From assembly GCA_036170535.1 (NCBI GenBank), contig JAVHPJ010000243.1, forward strand, positions 62,001-126,000: a stretch of DNA of 64,000 nt, given 5' to 3'. The stretch is from SSF53 sp036170535. Lineage in GTDB: Bacteria; Spirochaetota; Leptospiria; Leptospirales; Leptonemataceae. The notes under the pieces are model-generated. The model ran no database searches and was not told the DNA's origin. It worked only from the letters and a program-made list of their open reading frames with translations. Shown one piece after another: positions 1-6,975 of this stretch; position 1 is the first letter of the stretch, and each line of letters begins with the position of its first letter. The position numbers were made by a program, and so were the translations under genes.

Positions 1-2
1 TT

Positions 3-932
3 GACGGCGCGCCGCGGATGTCGGCCGCACGCGTCATGCTTGAAGAACAGCTGGCGCGCCTCGATCCGCGCACGCCGGTCGGTCTCGTCGGCTACGGGAA
101 TCGTATCCCGGGCTGCGATTCGTACCGGTTATATGCTCCCGTTGCGCGGGGTAACCGGACCCTGATTAACCGGGTCGTCCAATCCATGTATCCGGCCGGC
201 AGTACGCCGATTGCCGCGACGCTGCGGCTCATCGGTCAGACGGTGCTCGCCGAACACCCGCGCGCCACAATTGTGCTTATTTCCGACGGCGCGGAGAGCT
301 GCGGCGGAGACCCGGCGACCGAAGCGACCCTGCTCGCGCGGCGGGGATCGGACGTGCGGGTCCATGTCATTGGCCTGGCCGTAAATCGCGATACGAGCGT
401 TCAGCTGTCGGGCGTAGCCGCCGCCGGCCGCGGCCGCTACTTCGATGTGCGCAATCACACCGATTTTGAATCAGCGATTCGCCTGAGTATTGGAAATAAC
501 TCGGCCGCGCCGGAAACCGAGACCCCACCTGCAACTCCGGTTCAGACGCCGCCGCCCGAGCAGGCGACGACGAACCATGCGCCGCTGGAAATCGTGGCCG
601 CGACCCGCGTCGGCGAGGAAAACGGCCGGATTCGCGTTGAAGTGCGCTACCGATTTCGGGGCGAACGACCCGCGAATCTGCACGTCAGCCTGCATGCAGT
701 CGACGCCCCGGCCCCGACGGGACCGGGCGGCCGGGTGATTCCGACGCGAGGCCTCTTCGCCGTCGCCGGCCGGACTCACTATGCCGCCGCAGGCGGAGAA
801 GACGTGCTCGTCCTCGAAATTCCCTCAGAGCTTTTGCGCAGTCGGCCGATTTATGTTCAGGGCGAGCTCTGGGACATAAACGGAGTACCGGCGTCGTTGT
901 ACGTGTCGAATCCGGTTCCGCTGAATCGCTGA
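3..932 (+). CDS. VWA-domain protein, 5' end outside the window
   Basis: This is the C-terminal part of a von Willebrand factor A-domain protein; the reading frame is open to the first bases of the window, so the true start lies upstream. The expected DxSxS metal-site motif is not in view. The other two metal-site elements are visible: a Thr in YPAGSTPIAATL and an Asp in LISDGAESCGGDP. A Pro/Thr-rich linker near residue 165 leads to a C-terminal beta-rich domain of unknown type. VWA domains bind proteins through a bound divalent metal, and the linker suggests an exported or surface-facing protein, although the signal peptide would be upstream. The stop lies 4 bases before the next start, so co-transcription with the membrane protein downstream is likely. 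The VWA call is firm; the biological role is unknown. Confidence 0.8.
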   Translation, partial: DGAPRMSAARVMLEEQLARLDPRTPVGLVGYGNRIPGCDSYRLYAPVARGNRTLINRVVQSMYPAGSTPIAATLRLIGQTVLAEHPRATIVLISDGAESCGGDPATEATLLARRGSDVRVHVIGLAVNRDTSVQLSGVAAAGRGRYFDVRNHTDFESAIRLSIGNNSAAPETETPPATPVQTPPPEQATTNHAPLEIVAATRVGEENGRIRVEVRYRFRGERPANLHVSLHAVDAPAPTGPGGRVIPTRGLFAVAGRTHYAAAGGEDVLVLEIPSELLRSRPIYVQGELWDINGVPASLYVSNPVPLNR

Positions 933-936
933 TTCG

Positions 937-3177
937 ATGCTGAAGGTCAGACTTTATCCCTATTTTGCGCTGCTGTGGGGCTCGGCATTCTCCGGCTTCA
1001 ACACAGCGTTTTTCGCCTTTCTGGCGCTCGCGCCGTCGGATGCGTTGTTGTACCGACTGCGCAACGGCGCTTTTTTCGCGGACGGCCTCGTCTACCAGAC
1101 AGCGTTATTAATCGTTTTTGCGTTTCTCTATGCCGCGACTTTCAACGTCTTTTTTTCCTTTGTCCGCCTCCTGGCGGCGGCGCTGAGTCACCTTGAACGA
1201 TTTCTGCCGCGCATCACTCCCGGGCTCGCAGTGTTTGCACTTATCGGGCAGCCGGCGCTCCTGCTTGTGGATGCGCCTGTGCCGCAACTTGCAGGTTTCG
1301 AGACGCCCCTGAAGCTGGCCTTGCTTTTTGCGCTCTCATTTGGTCTGGGCGCGCTCTTAATCTACTTTATTCCGATATTTGAGGGCTACAACTCCGTCTT
1401 TGCCCTGGCGGCGGCGCTGCTGGCCCGCCTCGTGCACAGCAACCTGAGCCCGATTGACGACGGCCGCACGAATCTGATTTACTTCGTGATCTTTGAAATT
1501 CATCTGTTTACAACGGCCTTTTTGTTTTTTATCGTAATTCAAGCGCGTTATCGACTCCATCTCAGTCCGAATTACGAACGTATCGAGATTCCAAATTCGT
1601 TCTTTTTGCCGGCGATTGCACTCTGTCTTTTGCTATGGATCGCCCTGCTGATCGCCTCCGCCTCGATTTCGGAATGGTTTGGCGCGACGGCCGACGTCGG
1701 AGCAAGCGCTGCACTTGTCGTCGATGCCGCGCGGCCCTTTCTCGCGCGCAAGAGTGCCGGGGCGGCAAACTTCGAGTTTCCGCTCGCTCTCTACTTTCTC
1801 TGTGCGGTGCATTGGACGGCGATTGGATACTCCCTGCGACGCCAGCGGCTGATTACTCTCGATCGCCAGAACCGGCTTGTGCGCAACTCGATGTTTCAGG
1901 CGGCGGGTTTTCTCTTTGCGCTATTGCTCTCGTTCCTGTATGTTCTGCTCAATCCGTTTGCGCCTCAGGCGCTCGGGCGCGTTACTACGGCCGGCGGCGC
2001 CGCCTCGGAAATCGTGAGCGCAGCTGGCGCCCTCCTCGACGGCGACCGCGACGGCAATTCGCTCTGGCCCGGGGCCGACCCCGACGACGCGAACCCCTGC
2101 GTTCGCGCTGATCTCAATGGTCGTTGCACTATCGAAGAAAACGCGAGCGCGCCAACGCCGCGCCGGCTTGAAGGCGCGGCTCGCTATTCAGGCGCGCTGA
2201 ATCGAGAGCTCTCGGCGCGCGGCAACCTGACCCTCGTCACGCTCACCGGGGTGCGACCGCCGCAAACCTGGCCGCAGAACGCTTCAACCGACAGGCCTCA
2301 GATTTTTCCCATCGCTCTCGCGACGGATCGCGGCGAGCATTCATTACGAGCGCTACTGCAAGGACTCGACGGAGTTGATGAGTTTCGCGGCGTCCGTAAC
2401 TCGAGTCTGATTTCGGAGCTGAGCCGGATCGGTTATCGAACCATTTGCACGGGTGTCGATCGGGGACGGGCGTATTTTGATACGCGGCACAATCTGCGGC
2501 TGGACGCCGGCTGCCAGATTTTTGAAACGCCCAATCTTGAGGAAGAACCGGAGCGCGAGGGGCTGACGGTGGGCGCGGATGCGCCCGAGATCGTGTCGCC
2601 GCGCGCGCTGGAATCCGTCAGCCTGACCGAGACGGCGCGCCGCGCGCTCGCGCTGTACGACAGCTACAAAGAAAAAAACAATTTTCTCTGGATGCACTAC
2701 AACGGCGAAGCCGATGACGGGGAAGTGCTGCGGGCGCTTCAGGATTTGCGCGATCCGGGTCCGCTGGCGGTGGTTTTTATCCCCGAATACAACAGCCTGC
2801 GGGGCGAATTATGGCTCTTCAGCGAACGCAGCGCGCCGACGGAGTTGCAGAACCCCGATGTGGCGCAAACGCTGTATTTCGCCGCGGGCCTGCGCACGGC
2901 CGCGCCGCAAACGCGCGCCGACGATGCGGGCGCGTTGTATGATCAGACCTTTGCGCTATCGTGGATCGGCCGGATTATCTCCGCACACGATCCATCGTAT
3001 CCTATCTTTCCAATGTTTACGTTTCGTCTGGAACGCAATCGGATCGTGGTGTTCGACGGCCTGACCGGCGCGCGCCATCAAGAGACGCCGACATCCGTCG
3101 GCCCGCCGGGCGCCGCGCCGGATCGCAGCGAATCAGACGGCCTCGGCGATCGCGGCGAAGTCCGCAGCCTTGAGTGA
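937..3177 (+). CDS. Polytopic membrane protein with degenerate sulfatase-like C-terminal domain
   Basis: The 746-residue product has about eight hydrophobic segments in its first 340 residues. A loop at 368-387 (DGDRDGNSLWPGADPDDANP) resembles the Asp-rich calcium-binding-like loops common in bacterial membrane sulfatase-like proteins. After it comes an extracytoplasmic domain of about 330 residues. The start of that domain, LTLVTLTGVRPP, sits where alkaline phosphatase/sulfatase-superfamily enzymes have a metal-binding Asp in a 'TxDxxRxD' motif; no such Asp is present, so catalysis is doubtful. The assignment is by architecture rather than strong motif identity. The gene follows the VWA gene by 4 bases and its last 45 bases overlap the end of tpiA on the other strand. 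An alternative is a membrane protein of unrelated fold. Confidence 0.6.
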   Translation: MLKVRLYPYFALLWGSAFSGFNTAFFAFLALAPSDALLYRLRNGAFFADGLVYQTALLIVFAFLYAATFNVFFSFVRLLAAALSHLERFLPRITPGLAVFALIGQPALLLVDAPVPQLAGFETPLKLALLFALSFGLGALLIYFIPIFEGYNSVFALAAALLARLVHSNLSPIDDGRTNLIYFVIFEIHLFTTAFLFFIVIQARYRLHLSPNYERIEIPNSFFLPAIALCLLLWIALLIASASISEWFGATADVGASAALVVDAARPFLARKSAGAANFEFPLALYFLCAVHWTAIGYSLRRQRLITLDRQNRLVRNSMFQAAGFLFALLLSFLYVLLNPFAPQALGRVTTAGGAASEIVSAAGALLDGDRDGNSLWPGADPDDANPCVRADLNGRCTIEENASAPTPRRLEGAARYSGALNRELSARGNLTLVTLTGVRPPQTWPQNASTDRPQIFPIALATDRGEHSLRALLQGLDGVDEFRGVRNSSLISELSRIGYRTICTGVDRGRAYFDTRHNLRLDAGCQIFETPNLEEEPEREGLTVGADAPEIVSPRALESVSLTETARRALALYDSYKEKNNFLWMHYNGEADDGEVLRALQDLRDPGPLAVVFIPEYNSLRGELWLFSERSAPTELQNPDVAQTLYFAAGLRTAAPQTRADDAGALYDQTFALSWIGRIISAHDPSYPIFPMFTFRLERNRIVVFDGLTGARHQETPTSVGPPGAAPDRSESDGLGDRGEVRSLE

Positions 3178-3885
3178 AGCTCCGCCGATCAGACCGCCGT
3201 CGATATCGGCGCGCGAAAAAAGATCTTTCGCATTGTCCGGCTTCACACTGCCGCCATAAAGAATGCGCATCGAATTTGCAAGGCTCTCGTTATATAGTTT
3301 TTTTACCAGTCCGCGAATGAAAACATGCATTTCCTGGGCTTGCTCTGGCGTGGCCGTCTTGCCGGTGCCAATGGCCCAGACCGGTTCATAGGCGATAACC
3401 GTTCGAGCGGCATTGGCGGCATCGATTCCCGCATAAGCGCCGCTCACGTGCGACTCCACGACTTCGAAAAGCTTGTCCGCTTCCCGTTCCGCGAGGGTCT
3501 CGCCGACGCACACAATGGGCAGCAGGTTCTTTTCGAGCGCTTTTTTCGTCTTTTTGTTCACCGTCTCATTCGTTTCATGAAAATACGTCCGCTGTTCCGA
3601 GTGGCCAATAATCGCGTACTCGACGCCCAGATCGGTCAGCATGTCCCAGGAGACTTTGCCGGTGAACGCGCCCTGCTCTTCCCAATGCAAATCCTGAGCG
3701 CCCAGTTTCAGGCTCGTTCCCGCGACCACGGCGCATACGCGATCGAGCGCGGGATAAGGCGGACAGATGGCCAGATCGGCGCGGGTGAATCCGCCGAGGA
3801 CGGCCTTCAGTTCCTTCGCCAGGGTCTCCGCTTGCGAAGGCGTTTTATACATTTTCCAGTTACCAGCGACCAACTTCTTACGCAT
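3133..3885 (-). CDS. tpiA: Triose-phosphate isomerase
   Basis: This enzyme interconverts dihydroxyacetone phosphate and glyceraldehyde 3-phosphate in cytoplasmic glycolysis and gluconeogenesis. The product has 250 residues, normal for the family. The N-terminal MRKKLVAGNWKM carries the catalytic Lys, GHSEQR the electrophilic His, and AYEPVWAIGTG the catalytic Glu; LYGGSVKPDN is the phosphate-binding loop. The start was placed at MRKK because the extra 28 upstream residues in the open frame match nothing in the family. It is not beside gapA or pgk here. The 3' end overlaps the convergent membrane-protein gene by 45 bases. Confidence 0.97.
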   Translation of the reverse strand: MRKKLVAGNWKMYKTPSQAETLAKELKAVLGGFTRADLAICPPYPALDRVCAVVAGTSLKLGAQDLHWEEQGAFTGKVSWDMLTDLGVEYAIIGHSEQRTYFHETNETVNKKTKKALEKNLLPIVCVGETLAEREADKLFEVVESHVSGAYAGIDAANAARTVIAYEPVWAIGTGKTATPEQAQEMHVFIRGLVKKLYNESLANSMRILYGGSVKPDNAKDLFSRADIDGGLIGGASLKAADFAAIAEAV

Positions 3886-4107
3886 AGGCCCGAAAAGTTC
3901 GTCTAATGAACCGTGGCTGTCAACCCGGTACGAAGCGGCAATCCGCGCTACAGGCCGAGTTATCCACAAAAAAATCAGAAATGAAAGGGATTTTGTCCTT
4001 CAGGGTTCAGAAATCCCGTCGATTCTCATATCAGGCGCAGCCTGCACGGATGCTGCAGCGCCGGACAAAAAGATAAACGCAGAATTCCATTCGCATGGAG
4101 GCGAAGG
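3886..4107. promoter_or_regulatory. Divergent spacer with one exact DnaA-box 9-mer
   Basis: This spacer of about 220 bases separates tpiA (leftward) from a small unknown gene (rightward) and must hold the tpiA promoter. TTATCCACA, the E. coli consensus DnaA box, occurs at 3960-3968 and is followed by an A-run. Near 4032-4065 there is an imperfect GC-rich inverted repeat (GGCGCAGC against GCTGCAGCGCC). I could not pick out a convincing -35/-10 pair. A single 9-mer match is not strong evidence for DnaA binding, and dnaA lies 29 kb away. Confidence 0.3.
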
Positions 4108-4326
4108 ATGATGTTACACGAAACCTACGAAGATATGGACCCGGACTACCAGGCCCGGGTTTTTCTCGCCCGCCGCAAACTCGTCGGCAGCATCGAAAGC
4201 CCCACCCTGCTGCCCGATCACGGCCTGCGCGCGCGAGGCATGTTGAATCCGGCGCAGCTGGAAAAAGTGAAAAACATCCGGACGCGGCGCCTGCAACCGG
4301 TGATCGATCTATTCATTCCCGACTGA
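4108..4326 (+). CDS. Small conserved-looking hypothetical protein
   Basis: The product has 72 residues and no family I recognise. It is charged, with no signal peptide or membrane segment, and ends in a proline-containing segment (LQPVIDLFIPD). A strong ribosome site, GGAGGCGAAGG, directly precedes two consecutive ATG codons at 4108 and 4111, which is the main reason to believe it is expressed. It lies between tpiA (divergent) and the MBL-fold lipoprotein gene (convergent). A cytoplasmic location is inferred. Confidence 0.6.
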   Translation: MMLHETYEDMDPDYQARVFLARRKLVGSIESPTLLPDHGLRARGMLNPAQLEKVKNIRTRRLQPVIDLFIPD

Positions 4327-4362
4327 TCGCCGGCGGCGCTTACACATGCGTCCCGGGCCGGC

Positions 4363-5157
4363 TTAAGGCAAGCGCCGGGCTGCGGCGCGCACGCGTTCCA
4401 GGATTTCGCGATCGGCAAGCGCCGCGCCGTGGCCGCAGATCACCGTGTCAAACGGCAGGGCCGCGATCCGGTCGAGTGCCGCAGCGTAACCGCTCGGATC
4501 GGCGAATTCGGTGAAGACCGGCGGATCCGCAAGAAGGCTGCCGCCGTACAGCACTCGCTCTTCCACAAAAAGCACTACGCTGTTGTCCGGCGTGTGCGCC
4601 GCACCGGGGAAAATTACGCGAATGCGACCGTTGGCAAGCGTGAGTTCGTCGCGAAACAGTTCATCGGCGCCCTGCGGCGCCAGCGGGCGCCAGGTAGAGA
4701 AGTTGCGCGCCATGCCCAGTTGCAGTCGGTCCCAATTTGCGCGCATCAGCGGCGGAGTACGCTCGTTCATTATTATCCGGATACGTTCCGAACGAAACGG
4801 ATCCAGGCCGCCGCTGCGATGCAGCGGAAACGACGTGAGCACGACGCCGCGAAACTCGGCAAGGCTGTTGGCGGCGGCCTTCCAGAGCATTTGCCGCGCA
4901 GTTTTGTAGCTCCAGGATGCATCGAAGAAATACGCGCCGTCGGGATGCAGATACACGGCGCTATTCGTTTTGTAGTAGTTGAAGTCCTCGACCGAATACA
5001 CCGCGCCGCGCACCTTCTCGAAGCGAATCGGCAAGTCGTTGCGATCACGCGGCCCGGGATTTGACTCCCAGGGTTCCTGACACGCGGCGAAGACTGAAAG
5101 CCCGATAAGCGCCAGGGGCGTTAAAGTACGGAGTAGAGCGGACGATAATCGTAGCAT
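4363..5157 (-). CDS. Metallo-beta-lactamase-fold lipoprotein with degraded metal site
   Basis: The 264-residue product begins with a lipoprotein signal peptide (LIGLSVFAAC, lipidated Cys near residue 26). The body follows the subclass-B1-like MBL fold order. At 108-117, TSFPLHRSGG stands where active enzymes have THxHxDxxGG, so the two His and the Asp of the first ligand cluster are Ser, Pro and His. GAAHTPDN (His188) and CGHG (His243) are kept, but the Cys of the 'GGC' motif is Ser in YGGSLL. The fold therefore seems conserved while the canonical zinc site is not. A binding or sensory role, or unusual metal chemistry, is possible. The start at 5157 fits the signal peptide best; in-frame ATGs at 5178 and 5193 are alternatives. 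Confidence 0.7.
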   Translation of the reverse strand: MLRLSSALLRTLTPLALIGLSVFAACQEPWESNPGPRDRNDLPIRFEKVRGAVYSVEDFNYYKTNSAVYLHPDGAYFFDASWSYKTARQMLWKAAANSLAEFRGVVLTSFPLHRSGGLDPFRSERIRIIMNERTPPLMRANWDRLQLGMARNFSTWRPLAPQGADELFRDELTLANGRIRVIFPGAAHTPDNSVVLFVEERVLYGGSLLADPPVFTEFADPSGYAAALDRIAALPFDTVICGHGAALADREILERVRAAARRLP

Positions 5158-5176
5158 GAGGGTCGAAGCGGGCTCC

Positions 5177-5455
5177 ATGAACGCCAGTCGCATTCCGGGT
5201 TTTTATGTCTACCCGGTCCGCGAGTATAACACCCAGCCCGTTGAGGCGGTCGAGGCGACGCGCCCGCGCGCTCCGGAAGCCGCCCGTTCGGCGGCCATCG
5301 CGGCCGGCGCGCCCCTGCGTGACGCGCTGGAATTTCTCCGTGAATCGAAGGATCAGCAAGCCGATGAGTCCGCCCGCTCCCGCTATCAGGAGCGCGCCTT
5401 TACGCGCACCCTGCCCGGCGCTGAAACGGGTCTCTTCTTGAATCTGCTCGGTTAA
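5177..5455 (+). CDS. Hypothetical protein
   Basis: The product has 92 residues. It starts with a Pro/Tyr-rich segment (IPGFYVYPVREYNTQPV) and continues into an Ala/Glu/Arg-rich, probably helical part ending LFLNLLG. I recognise no family, signal peptide or membrane helix. It starts only 19 bases from the divergent MBL-like lipoprotein start. A second in-frame start at 5156 would overlap that gene, so 5177 was preferred. The ribosome site is weak, and the coding call rests on amino-acid composition and the lack of any competing gene here. Confidence 0.45.
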   Translation: MNASRIPGFYVYPVREYNTQPVEAVEATRPRAPEAARSAAIAAGAPLRDALEFLRESKDQQADESARSRYQERAFTRTLPGAETGLFLNLLG

Positions 5456-5542
5456 GCGCGGCGGGCCGTCTGTATCGCCCTGAACTTCCGAATCTGCCCC
5501 TGTTTGCGCCCGCCGCCGCGATTATACTCGTAGGTGAAGCGT

Positions 5543-6583
5543 ATGCGCGAAATTGACTATCTCATTCTCGATGTATTTGCCGAGCGGGCCTTCGGCGGCA
5601 ATCAGCTGGCAGTAATTCCGGACGGGGACGCCGTGCCGTCGGAACTCCTCCAGCCCATCGCCCGGGAATTCAACTTTTCGGAAACCGTGTTTCTCTGCAG
5701 CCCGACTCGACCCGACGCAGATTGGCGGGCGCGCATCTTTACCCCGTTCGCTGAAATGGACTTTGCCGGTCATCCCACGCTTGGCGCCGCCGCAACCGTA
5801 GCCCTGCTATCGTTGCCATCGCGGCGCCCGGTCCCGCCGCCGGGCCTGTCCGGACTTGTAGGAACTCCATCCATCGGCCCCGTAGTACTCGAGGAACGGG
5901 CCGGTCTTGTGCCGGTTGAGGTGCGGACCGAACCCGGAGAAACGATTTTCGCAGAGTTCGAGGCGCCCCGCCGGCCCGAGTTGCGCCGCCAGGGCACGGA
6001 GCCGGTCGACCTGGCGCAATTACTCGGACTGGAGCCTGATGATTTTCTGGATATCGGCAGCGCGCCCAACGTGTGTTCTTGCGGTTTTCCGTTCCTGATG
6101 GCCCCGGTGAAGTCCGCGGGGGCCGTGGCGCGCGCCGTGCTGGACACTGCGGCGACGACTCGGCGCCTCAAGGACGCGCCATTTGCGTCAAGCCTGTATC
6201 TTTTTGCCGAAACCGCACCGGGCGCAATTGTGGCGCGCATGTTCGCGCCGGTGGACGGCATTCCGGAAGACCCGGCTACGGGCTCGGCGGCGGCGAGATG
6301 TACACAAACGAATACGGAGACGAAGTACGCGGCNNNNNNNNNNGAACGACGATCTCGACTCGGTCCATGTTAAACCACGGCCTCGGCGGCCGCCGCCGCG
6401 GGTTGGCTTGGCGCCCGCGCGGCGACCGACGGCGACTACGCATGGCGTATCGAACAGGGCGCCGAGCTGGGCCGGCCGAGCGTGCTGTACTCCCGCGCCC
6501 TGCGGCGCGCTGACAGGGTCGAGCGGGTATTTGTGGGCGGCCGCAGCCGACTTTTTTCTCGGGGCCGATTCCGGCTGCCCTGA
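5543..6583 (+). CDS. PhzF-family isomerase/epimerase-like protein, interrupted by an assembly gap
   Basis: PhzF-fold proteins have two similar halves and include isomerases such as the phenazine enzyme PhzF; most family members have no known substrate. The N-terminal half shows NFSETVF with the catalytic Glu, GNQLAVI, and FAGHPTLGAA. The second half has PEDPATGSAAA, and after the gap DGDYAWRIEQGAELGRPS and VGG. Between 6296 and 6376 the frame runs through unrelated sequence, 10 N and a stop codon (6371-6373). Both sides of that stretch read the same SAAA-type segment, so it looks artificial and the real gene is probably intact. ATG at 5543 follows AGGTGA; GTG at 5534 is an alternative start. 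No phenazine genes are nearby. Confidence 0.8.
6334..6343. other. Assembly gap (10 N)
   Basis: Ten N fall within the phzF-like gene. ACGGGCTCGGCGGC at 6278-6291 on the left and ACGGCCTCGGCGGC at 6377-6390 on the right are near copies, suggesting two contig ends that overlap biologically but were scaffolded with spurious tails. Confidence 0.95.
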
Positions 6584-6625
6584 GCCCTTGCCGCAGGGCC
6601 TCTCAAAGTCGATATTTAGAAAGTG

Positions 6626-6931
6626 ATGCACGCTCGCTACGCCGCCATCGGACTGTGTGTTGCGCTGGCCCTTTCGACGGCGTCCTGTCAGCGCATCGTC
6701 GCTCTGTTTCAACCCGAGGCCGCCCCGCCTGACCCGTGCGACCCGACCACCAACGTGTATTACGGTGAAACGCATTTCTTTGAACGGGAGTTGGTGCGTG
6801 AAGACGGCACGCTCGACTTCGAACGCTGGCTGTCGCTAAAGGAAGATCCGCGCAGTTCGCCTTGCGATCCGCTGCACGAAGACTACCAAGCCGAACAAAA
6901 TCTGCGTCGTTCGGCGGAAATGCAACCGTAA
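6626..6931 (+). CDS. Small hypothetical lipoprotein
   Basis: The product has 101 residues and a typical lipoprotein signal peptide (LCVALALSTASC, Cys near residue 21). The mature part is acidic and proline-rich and carries two CDP motifs (PPDPCDP and SSPCDP) that could form a disulphide. I recognise no family. ATG at 6626 is preferred over the overlapping GTG at 6623. It lies 44 bases upstream of valS on the same strand and could share its transcript. It is predicted to be anchored in the periplasm or outer membrane. Confidence 0.6.
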   Translation: MHARYAAIGLCVALALSTASCQRIVALFQPEAAPPDPCDPTTNVYYGETHFFERELVREDGTLDFERWLSLKEDPRSSPCDPLHEDYQAEQNLRRSAEMQP

Positions 6932-6975
6932 GTCTTTCTTTACGTCGCCCGCCTGGAAAATCATTCTGGCCAATC

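Noticed and set aside
4363..5157. MBL-fold lipoprotein as an active beta-lactamase
   Set aside because: The HxHxD motif and the ligand Cys are replaced, so hydrolysis of beta-lactams is unlikely.
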